A stretch of DNA of 64,000 bases from Polyangiaceae bacterium (lineage in GTDB: Bacteria > Myxococcota_A > Polyangia > Polyangiales > Polyangiaceae): NCBI GenBank assembly GCA_016712345.1, contig JADJRH010000001.1, positions 3,286,001-3,350,000 of the forward strand, given 5' to 3'. Position numbers and translations under genes: made by a program. Of the stretch, positions 40,012-48,940 are shown piece by piece (positions within the stretch are counted from its first letter, which is position 1; every line of letters begins with the position of its first letter). The notes below the pieces were generated by a model, which ran no database searches, had not been told where the DNA came from, and worked only from the letters and a program-made list of their open reading frames with translations.

Positions 40012-41028
40012 TCAGGGTGTTGGCTGGGGGATTGTCAGATCCACAGCGGTGTTGCCCCCATTGGTCACTGTCACGTCGGAGCTTGTTTCGCCGAAGGTGG
40101 GGTGCCACGTTGTGAGGGTGATTTTCTTGCTTGGAATGCCTTCTATTTTGAAGGCGCCGGTGGTGTCTGTTGCGGTGAAATACGGGTGATCGAGTACCAC
40201 CAAATAGGCAGGTTCTTCAGCGTCGGGGTGCACGGTGCATCGCAGGCGTGAGGGCCTCGCCGGTTCACGAAGAATCACTTCGCTCCAAGCGCCCGAGGAC
40301 ATCATGGGCACGTTGAACGTGGTGCCCGAGGAGCCGCCGGTGGCAACGAGCGTGTGCAAATGCGCGTCGAGCGAGCGGCCCAACAGTTTTTGTCCGGTGC
40401 GCACCGTCACCACGTGAGCGGGCCAATGGGGCGGCGGCGCTTGCATGTGTACTTTTCGCCCGTCGTTTTCAATTTTTAAAGGCTCGGTGGGCGGCGCAAA
40501 AACAAATGTTTCGAGGCCGGCCGAAATGTACACAAGCGCGCTCGGAACAGCTTCTTTTGAAGGGAATTTTACCATTCCAAAAACGGCGCCCGTGTTCTCT
40601 TTGGCGATTGGGGTGGGCGGCGGCAAAGGAGATTCAACCGGTGTGGGCCGCGGGGCTGAGGCTGCCGTTGTCGGTTTGGCCGGCGGCCCTTTTGAAGCCC
40701 AAAGAGCGATCGCGATGCTGAAGGTGATGCCGTATTTGAGCAGGGTGATCGCGAGCGATTCGAGAAACAGAAAGCGCCACGAAAAGCGCTTAAAAAAGAG
40801 AAGTCCCGCGCCCACAAGCACGGGAATGGGCAGGTAGGACCAAAAAATAGCCGAATCAAAAAGGTCCGCATTCCACGGGTCGCGCCACACGGGGCCGCGG
40901 GCCAGTAAGAAAAGGCCCACAACAGCGGCCAAAATCGCAATAAACAAAAGCCGCGGAAGTCCTCGCGGAGCGGTGTCGGAATGGGCCGGCTCGCTCACGT
41001 TCGAAGATGGATGGCTCGTATTTGCCAT
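40012..41028 (-). CDS. Membrane protein with cupredoxin-like domain
   Basis: 338 residues from ATG 41028. Three hydrophobic helices (LLFIAILAAVVGLFLLA, IFWSYLPIPVLVGAGLLFF, and a third near ALWAS) precede a Pro-rich linker. The periplasmic domain then contains FNVPMMSSGAWSEV, LRCTVHPDAEEPAYLVVLDH and a carboxypeptidase-regulatory-like ending (TGAFKIEGIPSKKITLTTWH). The C-x2-H and distal H-P-Y pattern is that of plastocyanin-like domains seen in so-called methylamine utilization proteins. Copper binding is possible but not shown. It starts 88 bp from the divergent RNase J gene and ends 19 bp from the phosphoesterase-AAA gene, so the two may be co-transcribed. Confidence 0.65.
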   Translation of the reverse strand: MANTSHPSSNVSEPAHSDTAPRGLPRLLFIAILAAVVGLFLLARGPVWRDPWNADLFDSAIFWSYLPIPVLVGAGLLFFKRFSWRFLFLESLAITLLKYGITFSIAIALWASKGPPAKPTTAASAPRPTPVESPLPPPTPIAKENTGAVFGMVKFPSKEAVPSALVYISAGLETFVFAPPTEPLKIENDGRKVHMQAPPPHWPAHVVTVRTGQKLLGRSLDAHLHTLVATGGSSGTTFNVPMMSSGAWSEVILREPARPSRLRCTVHPDAEEPAYLVVLDHPYFTATDTTGAFKIEGIPSKKITLTTWHPTFGETSSDVTVTNGGNTAVDLTIPQPTP

Positions 41029-41116
41029 GATTGCCTTTTCCGACGCGTGCTCTACCACCACGAGGCGCGCATTCGGCCACCGCGTCTATGATGCGCAGAA
41101 ATAGCGGAGTGTAGGT

Positions 41117-42820
41117 TTGGCCTCGTTTTCGGTTCCCTTTCGTCCGGCATCTTCTCAACCTGCGAAATCGTCGCCTGAAGCCGGTGTTTTGCGCCTCGTT
41201 GCGCTGGGCGGGTGGGGCGAAATCGGCATGAATTGCCTGATGATCGAGCAGGCGCAGGGCTCGATCATGATCGACTGCGGGGTGACGTTTCCGCACGGCG
41301 ATCTCGGAATTGACGTGGTTCATCCGCGCTTCGACCACGTTCTTGCCGATATATCCCGCTTTGCCGGCGTTGTTCTCACGCACGGGCATGAAGATCACAT
41401 CGGCGCGCTTCCGTACCTGCTTTCCAGGGTCAACGTTCCTGTGTGGGGCCCGCCGTGTACACTTGAACTTGTTCGGCAGCGCTTGAGTGAACACGGTCTC
41501 GAAGATGAGGTGGATCTTCGGCAAACAACGGTTGGAGAGCGTTTCGTTGTGGGTCCGTTCGAGATTGAACCGCTCCGCGTGACACATTCGATTGCCGATG
41601 CCACCGCGCTTGCCATTCAAACGACCGCGGGGCTTGTTGTACACACGGGCGACTTCAAGCTCGATCCAAACCCGATCGACGGTGAACTCACAAGCACCGA
41701 ACGGTTTGAAGCGCTCGGTAACGATGGGGTTCGTCTGCTTCTTTCAGACAGCACCAACGTGGACACACCGGGGACGGCCCCCAGCGAAAAAACGGTTTGC
41801 GACGCCCTGACAGACTTGGTGATGAGCGCAAAACAGCGCGTGTTTGTGGGCATGTTTGCATCCAACGCCCATCGGCTGATTGCTCTCGGTGAAGCGGCGC
41901 AACGCAGCGGTCGGCGCATTGTTCTTTTAGGTCGAAGCGTTGGAAACCATGCGCGCGCCGTTCAAAACGTGGGTCGCGTGAGGTGGCCGAGTGACCTGGT
42001 TGTCGCTCCCGAAGTGGCCGCGGCCATGCCTCGCGAGCGCGTGCTTGCGATCTGCGGAGGTACACAGGCCGAGCGCGGATCGAGTCTCGCGCGCCTTGCC
42101 GAAGGTGTACACCCGACAATGCGCGTCGACGAAGGGGACCGCGTGTTGCTTTCGTCGCGCGTGATTCCGGGCAACGAACGCGCCGTGAGTGAGCTTGTGA
42201 GCGCGTTTCTGCGGCGCGGGGCTGATCTGGTGACGTGGGCGCTCGATCGCCGCATTCACGCGAGTGGCCACGCCCACCGCGAAGAGCAGGAAGCCATGCT
42301 CACCATGGTGAGGCCGCGCGCGTTCATCCCCGTTCACGGAACGCTGCACCATCTCATGCGGCACGCGGATGTGGCGCGATCACTCGGTGTTTCAGAGGTG
42401 CTCGTTGCTGAAAATGGAGAAGTGGTTGAGCTTACGGCTACGCAACCGCCTTCAAAAGTAGGGCGCACGGTGGTGGGTCGGGTGGCCACGTTCGGCGGGG
42501 ATGAACTACCCGATGATGCGATTCGCGAGCGGGCCGCGTTGGGTCGAGCCGGGGCCGCGTTTGTCACGGTTCCACTTGATGCGCGAGGCGCGGTTGCTTC
42601 TCGGCCTGAAGTGGCGATGCGCGGGCTTCCGCTTTCGCGTGATGAAACCCTCCTTCGTGCCGCTGCGCGCGCCGCGTCTCAGGCGATCACTTCGGCCAGC
42701 CCCAACGTGCGCGCCCGTTCGGACGATCTCGCCGATGTTGTGCGCCTCGCCGTGCGAAAAGTCATCGAACAACGCACGCGCCACAGGCCGATCGTGACGG
42801 TGCTTTTCACGCGGGTGTAA
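41117..42820 (+). CDS. rnj: Ribonuclease J
   Basis: 567 residues. The metallo-beta-lactamase/beta-CASP pattern is clear: LGGWGEIGMNC (30-40), zinc motif HGHEDH (89-94), VTHSIADA, HTGDFKLDP, the beta-CASP part with ASNAHRLIAL, and FIPVHGTLHHLMRH. RNase J degrades and matures RNA with endo- and 5'-exonuclease activity (established). The start is TTG 41117, with GGAG and TAGG nearby; no ATG fits upstream of the conserved region. CHAD follows after 14 bases. It contains GTGTACAC octamers at 41455 and 42105. Confidence 0.92.
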   Translation: MASFSVPFRPASSQPAKSSPEAGVLRLVALGGWGEIGMNCLMIEQAQGSIMIDCGVTFPHGDLGIDVVHPRFDHVLADISRFAGVVLTHGHEDHIGALPYLLSRVNVPVWGPPCTLELVRQRLSEHGLEDEVDLRQTTVGERFVVGPFEIEPLRVTHSIADATALAIQTTAGLVVHTGDFKLDPNPIDGELTSTERFEALGNDGVRLLLSDSTNVDTPGTAPSEKTVCDALTDLVMSAKQRVFVGMFASNAHRLIALGEAAQRSGRRIVLLGRSVGNHARAVQNVGRVRWPSDLVVAPEVAAAMPRERVLAICGGTQAERGSSLARLAEGVHPTMRVDEGDRVLLSSRVIPGNERAVSELVSAFLRRGADLVTWALDRRIHASGHAHREEQEAMLTMVRPRAFIPVHGTLHHLMRHADVARSLGVSEVLVAENGEVVELTATQPPSKVGRTVVGRVATFGGDELPDDAIRERAALGRAGAAFVTVPLDARGAVASRPEVAMRGLPLSRDETLLRAAARAASQAITSASPNVRARSDDLADVVRLAVRKVIEQRTRHRPIVTVLFTRV

Positions 42821-42834
42821 ATGATCGTTATTCG

Positions 42835-43842
42835 ATGGGTCGAAAGCACCAAGCCCACGTTCTCGCGCATGCCCACATCGAGCCGCTTCTAAACGAGCGC
42901 TGCAACGACGTGCGCGAGGCGGCCCAACGCGTCATTGTCGCCACTTCGCAACTAACCATCGCGCCGGAAGGTTCCGACGCTGAAGCGGTGCACGACTATC
43001 GCGTTGCGCTGCGGCGGCTTCGAACGCTGCTTGTTGCTGCCATGCCGCTTTTTAAAGCGAATATTGTCGCAACGGTTCGTGCCGATCTTCGTCGAGCGGC
43101 GCACATTGCGGGGCGCGTTCGCGACGAAGAAGTGTTGTGCGAAACCCTCGCCGCCATCTCTCCGCCGCCGTCGATTCGCGATCACATTGGAACGTGGCTT
43201 ACACATCGCGCGCAAAAGCTCGCAAAACACAGGCTTCGCGTGCATGACTCCATTGTCGGATCCGCGTTGCATTCCGCTTTGGCGCCCGAGCAAACTGTGT
43301 TGAACCCCGACGGCGTTCCGGGCCCGGCGGGTGTTTCTCACGATGTGTACACATTCGCACCGCTCGACGAACTTTTGCACCGCGTTCAAACGCTGCCGTT
43401 GAAAAAACGCGCCAAGGCCATTTCAACGAGGGCGCTCGCGTTTTCGGCGCTTCGCAACGGCGCGCGAAAAACGCTTCAATTGGCCGCCCAGCCGGACGCC
43501 GACACGCCCACCGCCCGCCACCGACTTCGAATTGCTTGGAAACGCGTGCGTTACACAGCCGAGTTGTTCACGGCTATTTCACCCACAGGCGGCGGATCGC
43601 TCGCCGGCAAAACGCTGATCAAGGTCGCCGCGCGCATGCAAAAGCGCCTCGGCGAGCTTCACGATCTCGATGAAGCCATTCGCGTGATCGAGGGCGCGCG
43701 ACGCCTTTCGGTCGCTGACAAAATGATCACCGTTCGGCATCTTCGAATACAGCGAGAAGGACTCTCGCGCATGATCCGCACCGAGCTTTTGGAGGCTTTG
43801 TCGGCGTTGGTTCCATGGTGCGACGAGCCCGCACCCGGCTAG
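42835..43842 (+). CDS. CHAD domain protein
   Basis: 335 residues, nearly all helical, with the conserved-histidine helical features: AVHDYRVALRRLRTLL (near 50-65), VRDEEVL, ARHRLRIAWKRVRYTAELF, and LGELHDLDEAIRVI. CHAD domains bind polyphosphate through their basic His/Arg helices (established for several members). It starts 14 bases after RNase J and is probably co-transcribed. A polyphosphate-granule or RNA-metabolism-linked role is inferred. It contains one GTGTACAC octamer (43345). Confidence 0.85.
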   Translation: MGRKHQAHVLAHAHIEPLLNERCNDVREAAQRVIVATSQLTIAPEGSDAEAVHDYRVALRRLRTLLVAAMPLFKANIVATVRADLRRAAHIAGRVRDEEVLCETLAAISPPPSIRDHIGTWLTHRAQKLAKHRLRVHDSIVGSALHSALAPEQTVLNPDGVPGPAGVSHDVYTFAPLDELLHRVQTLPLKKRAKAISTRALAFSALRNGARKTLQLAAQPDADTPTARHRLRIAWKRVRYTAELFTAISPTGGGSLAGKTLIKVAARMQKRLGELHDLDEAIRVIEGARRLSVADKMITVRHLRIQREGLSRMIRTELLEALSALVPWCDEPAPG

Positions 43843-43973
43843 AGCACCGCGTGGCGATCGGGACGAAAACGACACTGCGGCGGACTGCTTGTCGGTGCGT
43901 TGCGTTGTTCGCGCGCCGCCGCGCCTCACAGGCAGAAGGCTTTTGCTCTTGCCGGCGGTGATTGCGATAGTCT

Positions 43974-45587
43974 GTGCGCGTGAGCATCAAACGCTTCATT
44001 GCATTTACTTTTGCGCTTGGGTTTGCGTCTCTTTCAGCCGCCGCGTGCACCATGGACTTCGATCCGTTCGTCGCGCAAACCGGCGGCACCGGTGGAACCG
44101 GTGGCACGTGTGGTGGGTGCTGCTCACCGGCCGATTGCCCCACGCCGTCAAACCCCTGCATGGGTGCCACGTGTGAAGCCGGCACCTGCGGTGAAGCGCC
44201 CGTCGTCGACGGAACGCCCGCTTCTACGCAAACGTCGGGCGACTGCAAAAAAACCGTTTGCCAAAGCGGCGCCGCGCAAGATCAAAACGACGACACAGAC
44301 ACGCCCAACGACAACAACGATTGCACCGCCGACTCGTGTTCAAACGGCTCGCCGCAATCGTCGCCCGAGGCAATGGGTACACAATGCGCCGGAGGCGTTT
44401 GCAACGACGCGGGCGTGTGTGTTGAGTGTTTGAGCGACGCCGATTGCCCGGCCAACGAGCCCACGTGTGATGTGGGGGCCAACAACTGCGTTCCGGCCAC
44501 GTGCACCGACGGTGACAAAAACGGCACTGAAACCGATGTGGACTGCGGCGGCGGCGTGTGCAGCCCGTGTGATGTCGGCGACGATTGCCAACAAGGGTCC
44601 GACTGCACGAGCGGGGTTTGCGGCGGTGGAGACACGTGCGCTGCGCCCGAGTGCAACGACAACGTTAAAAACGGTGACGAAACCGACGTCGACTGCGGCG
44701 ACGTGTGCCCCAACCAATGTGGGCCGGGCCAGGGGTGCAACATCGACAACGACTGTGAAGGCGATGACTGCACCGGTCAGGGCGGCACATGTGTACCCAA
44801 CTGCAACGACGAAGTAAAAAACAACGCCGAAACCGATGTCGATTGCGGCGGCGGTGCATGCGATGGGTGCGACATCGGGCAAGACTGCGCGGGCGTTGAC
44901 GCCAACTGCATCTCTGGAAACTGCGGTGCGGGCGACAAGTGCGAAAAGAGCCCGCTTGGCACCATGTGCATGGACTCCGATGAGTGCGCATCGGGCCATT
45001 GCGCGAACGGTTACTGTTGCGACACCGTGTGCGGTGAAACGTGCAAGAGCTGTGCGGTGCCCAACATGGAAGGCACGTGCACCAACGTTCCGTCGGGCCA
45101 AGACATCGACAACGATTGCCCCGGGAACGACCTATGCGACGGCATGGGCGTTTGCAAAGAGGTGATCGGCGGTAGCTGCGTTTCAAACGGCCAATGCCTC
45201 ATGGGCCAATGTGTCGACGGCGTTTGCTGCTCCACCGCTTGCGGCGGCGTTTGCGAAGCGTGCGACCTCATGGGCACCGAAGGCGCGTGCACCAAGGTGC
45301 CCAACGGCCAAGACCCCGACAACGAGTGCATAGGTGTTTGCAACGGCGCCGGCGCTTGCGTCAAAGCCCCCAACGGCGCCACTTGCGCCATGGCGAATGA
45401 GTGCATGAGCAACTTCTGCATCGACGGCGTTTGCTGCGACACCGACTGCATGGGCACGTGCAAGTCGTGCTCACTCGCCAACACCATGGGCACCTGCACC
45501 AACATCCCCGCAGGCCAAGACCCCGATAACGAATGCGGCAGTCCGCCCACCAAAAACTGCGCCGGCAACGGCATGTGTGAGCCGTAG
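43974..45587 (+). CDS. Very Cys-rich repeat lipoprotein
   Basis: 537 residues. The signal peptide ends SLSAAAC (lipobox). After a TGGTGGTGG linker there are two repeat types. Type one occurs three times: C-x2-x-KNG-ETDVDCGGG-C. Type two occurs three times near the C-terminus: DGVCCDTxCxGTCKSC, then GTCTNVPxGQDxDNEC. Such proteins are common on myxobacterial cell surfaces, where the repeats are probably disulfide modules. The start is GTG 43974 (GTG 43980 is equally possible). It stands alone. Ligand unknown. Confidence 0.75.
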   Translation: MRVSIKRFIAFTFALGFASLSAAACTMDFDPFVAQTGGTGGTGGTCGGCCSPADCPTPSNPCMGATCEAGTCGEAPVVDGTPASTQTSGDCKKTVCQSGAAQDQNDDTDTPNDNNDCTADSCSNGSPQSSPEAMGTQCAGGVCNDAGVCVECLSDADCPANEPTCDVGANNCVPATCTDGDKNGTETDVDCGGGVCSPCDVGDDCQQGSDCTSGVCGGGDTCAAPECNDNVKNGDETDVDCGDVCPNQCGPGQGCNIDNDCEGDDCTGQGGTCVPNCNDEVKNNAETDVDCGGGACDGCDIGQDCAGVDANCISGNCGAGDKCEKSPLGTMCMDSDECASGHCANGYCCDTVCGETCKSCAVPNMEGTCTNVPSGQDIDNDCPGNDLCDGMGVCKEVIGGSCVSNGQCLMGQCVDGVCCSTACGGVCEACDLMGTEGACTKVPNGQDPDNECIGVCNGAGACVKAPNGATCAMANECMSNFCIDGVCCDTDCMGTCKSCSLANTMGTCTNIPAGQDPDNECGSPPTKNCAGNGMCEP

Positions 45588-45611
45588 CCTCCCAACATAA
45601 ATGCCCCCCGG

Positions 45612-45635
45612 GGCCGCATGTGTACACATGCGGCC
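45612..45635. terminator. Perfect 24-bp palindrome centred on GTGTACAC, between convergent genes
   Basis: GGCCGCATGTGT and its exact complement meet at 45623/45624. It begins 24 bases after the stop at 45587, with a second stem (GCGTCG/CGACGC) to its right and the cyclophilin gene ending at 45709 on the other strand. It is probably a shared termination hairpin, although there is no T-run. Confidence 0.45.
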
Positions 45636-45708
45636 GGCCCGCCCAAGCGTCGTGCTCGCTTCGCTGCGCGCGACGCGGGGGGCCCTTTCGAAATCGGCGA
45701 GGGAGGTT

Positions 45709-46278
45709 TTACTGACGGAACAGCTCAACGCGCGTCAGGATCACATCTTGATCCGGCCGATCGCGCGTTGTGGGTACGCGCGCAATCTTCGAAACCACGT
45801 CTTGTCCGGTGACCACGCGGCCAAACACCGAGTGCCGATTGTTGAGGTGCGGTGTTGGCCCTTCGGTGATGAACCACTGCGAGCCGTTGGTGCCCGGGCC
45901 CGAGTTGGCCATTGAGAGTACACCCGGTCCGTCGTGCCTCAACTCAGGGTGAAACTCGTCGGCGAATCGATAACCCGGCCCGCCGGTTCCCCAGCGATCA
46001 CCGGGATTGCCGTGGCGCGTGAGCACGTCACCGCATTGGATCATGAAGTTTGGAATGACGCGGTGAAACCGCACGCCGTCGTAGGCCGGCGTATTTTGCA
46101 TGGTTTGCCCCGTTTTAGGGTCTTTCCACGAGATGGTGCCGGCCGCGAGCCCCACAAAGTTTTTCACTGTGTTCGGCGTCAGCGTTTCTTCAAGACGCAC
46201 CACAATGTCACCGAGCGTGGTGACGAGGCGAGCGTGCAATTGACCGTGGCCGGGAACTTGGATGGGCGGAAAATCCAT
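45709..46278 (-). CDS. Peptidyl-prolyl cis-trans isomerase, cyclophilin type
   Basis: 189 residues. It has the cyclophilin core: VRFHRVIPNFMIQCGD, GPGYRFADEF, LSMANSGPGTNGSQWFIT and NNRHSVFGRVVTGQDVV. The catalytic Arg (RFHR) and the FxxxQxGD region are present. There is no signal peptide, so it acts in the cytoplasm on proline peptide bonds of folding proteins. GGAGG lies about 10 bases before ATG 46278. The upstream in-frame extension to 46410 is not conserved. It is convergent with the Cys-rich lipoprotein. Confidence 0.9.
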   Translation of the reverse strand: MDFPPIQVPGHGQLHARLVTTLGDIVVRLEETLTPNTVKNFVGLAAGTISWKDPKTGQTMQNTPAYDGVRFHRVIPNFMIQCGDVLTRHGNPGDRWGTGGPGYRFADEFHPELRHDGPGVLSMANSGPGTNGSQWFITEGPTPHLNNRHSVFGRVVTGQDVVSKIARVPTTRDRPDQDVILTRVELFRQ

Positions 46279-46504
46279 GACTGTGGTTCCTCCAGAAAAG
46301 TCGCGCCTGGTTAGCCCATCCAAATGCCGGTGGGATGGGTAAAGTGCACCCGACTGCGATTGTGCCGTGCCACCGTCGAGATACAGCGACCTATCGGACA
46401 ACGTGCACACGCAACCACGTCGTTGATTCTCGGGTTCGCCGAACCCCCCGCCTAATGTGTACGCTCGGGCTCAGGCGCTTAGAAGGCGGCCCAAAAAACC
46501 GCTG

Positions 46505-47995
46505 TTAGGGCGCGCGAACGGTGGCTTGGAGATATCCCCAATGCTGCATTTCAACGGCCGAGCGGCCCGCTTTTGCGAGGATATTTTTGCCGCCGTCGCC
46601 CAACAGAAACGCGCCGTAACCGGCCTCAAACGAAACGGGATCCCACGGTGATACGCGAATGGTTGCGTCAATCTCCTGGCCCAACATCATTTGATCGTTG
46701 TCGGGATCGGCGCCCACCGTGGTGAGCGCGCCCGTGATCCACCTGCCTTTTGGATCGGCCAGCCCGACGAAACGGTACCCCACGCCGAGCCGCAGTTCGT
46801 CCATCGGTTGCGCGCCGATATCGCCGCCAAACTCAATTAGGTTTGACCACCCGTAGAGCGACATTCGACTGTGGTTGATGGTTTGATCGGGCAAGATCGG
46901 ATCAAACCGAGTCATCTTATCGGTCACGGCGCCGGTGCCTTGATCACCTGTTGCGTACGCTCCCTGCGCGCCGAACGTGAGGTGCCACGGAAGCGCCGTT
47001 TCCCACTCCACGCGCCCCGCAAATGCCATCGCTTCGATCGCGCGGCTCACCACGGTTGCGTCGTAGGTTGCAACCTCGCCGCCTTGGTAAGCGCCCTCCA
47101 GCGAATAGCTGAATCCTCGATAATTTCCGAACAAACGGAGATCGCCGACGTACGTGTTTCCGGGCGCGAGCATGGGATTGAGTTCGCTCCGAACAACGCG
47201 CGCGAGGCCCACCGCTTCAGCCTGGAGAAGCGGCAAAAAGTGGCCTGTCACTTTGAGGCCGTAGAGTTGAGCGCCCAAAAAGTCGTACTCGTCACCGAGC
47301 GAGCCAAGCCCACCCGCGGCCGTTCCGCTCAGGCCTGAACCTGTGAGCCCGAGCACGGCAACGAGCGCCTCCACGTCAAAGTCGCCCACTTCGACCCCGA
47401 AACGCGCGGCATCGAGTGATCGACCCGTGGGCGTAAAATCATTGGTGCCGATCAAGCGACCGTCGCCCCATTTCACCGCTTGGCGCCCGAGGCGAAGAAA
47501 CATCTGCCGCCCACTTTGAGAGTGCACATCGATGTACACTTCGTACGGCGAAATTCCCGCTGTGGGACCGGTTGCACCAAATTGCAAAAAACCGCCCGTC
47601 GCGCTTGTTCCGGCGAGGGCCCGCGCATCTTGCAGTTTGAGCATGGCCGTTACCGGCCCGCGATCTACCGCCAAACCCAGCCGTGTTCGCTCTGCTACGA
47701 GCCAACCTTGAGGCACAGGTGTACTCAACACTCGAAACGACGGAGGCAGGTTTGAATTGGGCGCATCCCAGTGCACCGCTTCGCCCCCGAAGATCAACGT
47801 TCGATCAAACCCGAACGGATCGGTTCGCGCTTCGCCGCGAATGCGCACTTCAAGCGACGGTCGAAACGTCCAGGCGCCGATGACGATCGATTCGTTAAGA
47901 GGCGGCGCCTGCGCAAACGCACCCGTCGAAATCGACAGAGCGCCACACGCAAGAAAGGCCGCAACCAAAGAGCGAGATTGAAAAGAACGGTTCAT
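46505..47995 (-). CDS. Outer-membrane beta-barrel of the alginate-export (AlgE-like) type
   Basis: 496 residues with a signal peptide (SLVAAFLACGALSISTGAFA, cleaved before QA). The signature region LRLGRQAVKWGDGRLIGTND, then GRSLDAARFGVEVGD, is that of alginate-export family porins. Alternating beta strands continue to the C-terminus. These barrels pass anionic polysaccharides or small solutes across the outer membrane. No alginate genes are nearby, so the substrate is unknown. It is a monocistronic minus-strand gene. Confidence 0.72.
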   Translation of the reverse strand: MNRSFQSRSLVAAFLACGALSISTGAFAQAPPLNESIVIGAWTFRPSLEVRIRGEARTDPFGFDRTLIFGGEAVHWDAPNSNLPPSFRVLSTPVPQGWLVAERTRLGLAVDRGPVTAMLKLQDARALAGTSATGGFLQFGATGPTAGISPYEVYIDVHSQSGRQMFLRLGRQAVKWGDGRLIGTNDFTPTGRSLDAARFGVEVGDFDVEALVAVLGLTGSGLSGTAAGGLGSLGDEYDFLGAQLYGLKVTGHFLPLLQAEAVGLARVVRSELNPMLAPGNTYVGDLRLFGNYRGFSYSLEGAYQGGEVATYDATVVSRAIEAMAFAGRVEWETALPWHLTFGAQGAYATGDQGTGAVTDKMTRFDPILPDQTINHSRMSLYGWSNLIEFGGDIGAQPMDELRLGVGYRFVGLADPKGRWITGALTTVGADPDNDQMMLGQEIDATIRVSPWDPVSFEAGYGAFLLGDGGKNILAKAGRSAVEMQHWGYLQATVRAP

Positions 47996-48040
47996 CGGCG
48001 GGCGGGCCGAGGATAGTGCTCCCCGCGGCCGCGCGGTGAA

Positions 48041-48940
48041 TCAAAAAGCAACGCCGGATTTTCTGCGCGATCGCATCATGGTGGAGATTTCGCCGAGGAG
48101 CCGCGCCACGCGAACGCGCATTTCAGGCCGCATCCCCAGTTGAATCAGCAGATCGGCGCTCTCGGCCGCGCCTGAAAAGCCCTCGGGGATGTGTACACGT
48201 GGGCCCAACTCTGCCCACGATCGCATGCGCGCTCTGTCCATGAAGTTGCTCCAAAACACCCCTCGTTCGGTCAGTACAAATCCGTTGCTCGCCGAGCCGA
48301 ACACCGTTTCGTCGTACACAACGAGGGGCTTTTCGTCCGCGGCCATGTTCTGCGCGTGAACAATGTGTACCGTTTGCAGAAGTTTGTGCGGGATCGACGG
48401 TCCGTAAAAGATCCAATCGAGTTCACCGAGCGCCCGACGCGCAAGCATCACGATTGCGTCGGCGGCCGACCCGCCCACGTCGTTTTTTGCGGCGCTTCGA
48501 TACACCGCTTCACCGGCACGCATGCGCGACGATGCCGCCGATAAAAACGCCGCCACATGTTCGGCTTCGAGCCGCGACTCGCCCGTCCACGCCACGCCCC
48601 CGGCGATCAGCGCGTCGTTGCCGCGCGTCGTCACGTCGAGCAAACTCAACTCTTCCCAAGTGACGGCGCGCGGATGTTGCCAAAAAAGCCGCCAACAGAA
48701 GCGCGCCGGCGTAGCCAAAAACCCTTCGCCGGCGTTGCTCCACACGCTCGAATCGCCGAGCACAAGCACCGGCTCTTGGGCGGGGAGATGTTGGGCATGG
48801 AGTACACATGCCGTTTTCTTTTTCTTCGGCGGAATGTCAGGCGCCAAATGAACGCGTGCGAGGGCGCTCAAGTGCTCGCGGGCGAGCGCGGCGATCTGCG
48901 ATTCAGGGATAACGAGGGGGTTTATTGAGGCTCGGTGCAA
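48041..48940 (-). CDS. Hypothetical protein with an internal duplication
   Basis: 299 residues. Two halves each carry the same pattern. The first has AQEPVLVLGDSSVWSNAGEG, then FCWRLFWQHPRAVTWEEL. The second has ADEKPLVVYDETVFGSASNG, then VFWSNFMDRARMRSWAEL. The repeat (E/D-xPLVxxDxxVxxxAxxGFxxT, aromatic, W-x-EL) suggests two PH-like or stress-domain units. There is no signal peptide. The first 19 bases overlap the end of the upstream VCBS lipoprotein gene, so translation is coupled. I do not know the function. Confidence 0.65.
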   Translation of the reverse strand: MHRASINPLVIPESQIAALAREHLSALARVHLAPDIPPKKKKTACVLHAQHLPAQEPVLVLGDSSVWSNAGEGFLATPARFCWRLFWQHPRAVTWEELSLLDVTTRGNDALIAGGVAWTGESRLEAEHVAAFLSAASSRMRAGEAVYRSAAKNDVGGSAADAIVMLARRALGELDWIFYGPSIPHKLLQTVHIVHAQNMAADEKPLVVYDETVFGSASNGFVLTERGVFWSNFMDRARMRSWAELGPRVHIPEGFSGAAESADLLIQLGMRPEMRVRVARLLGEISTMMRSRRKSGVAF

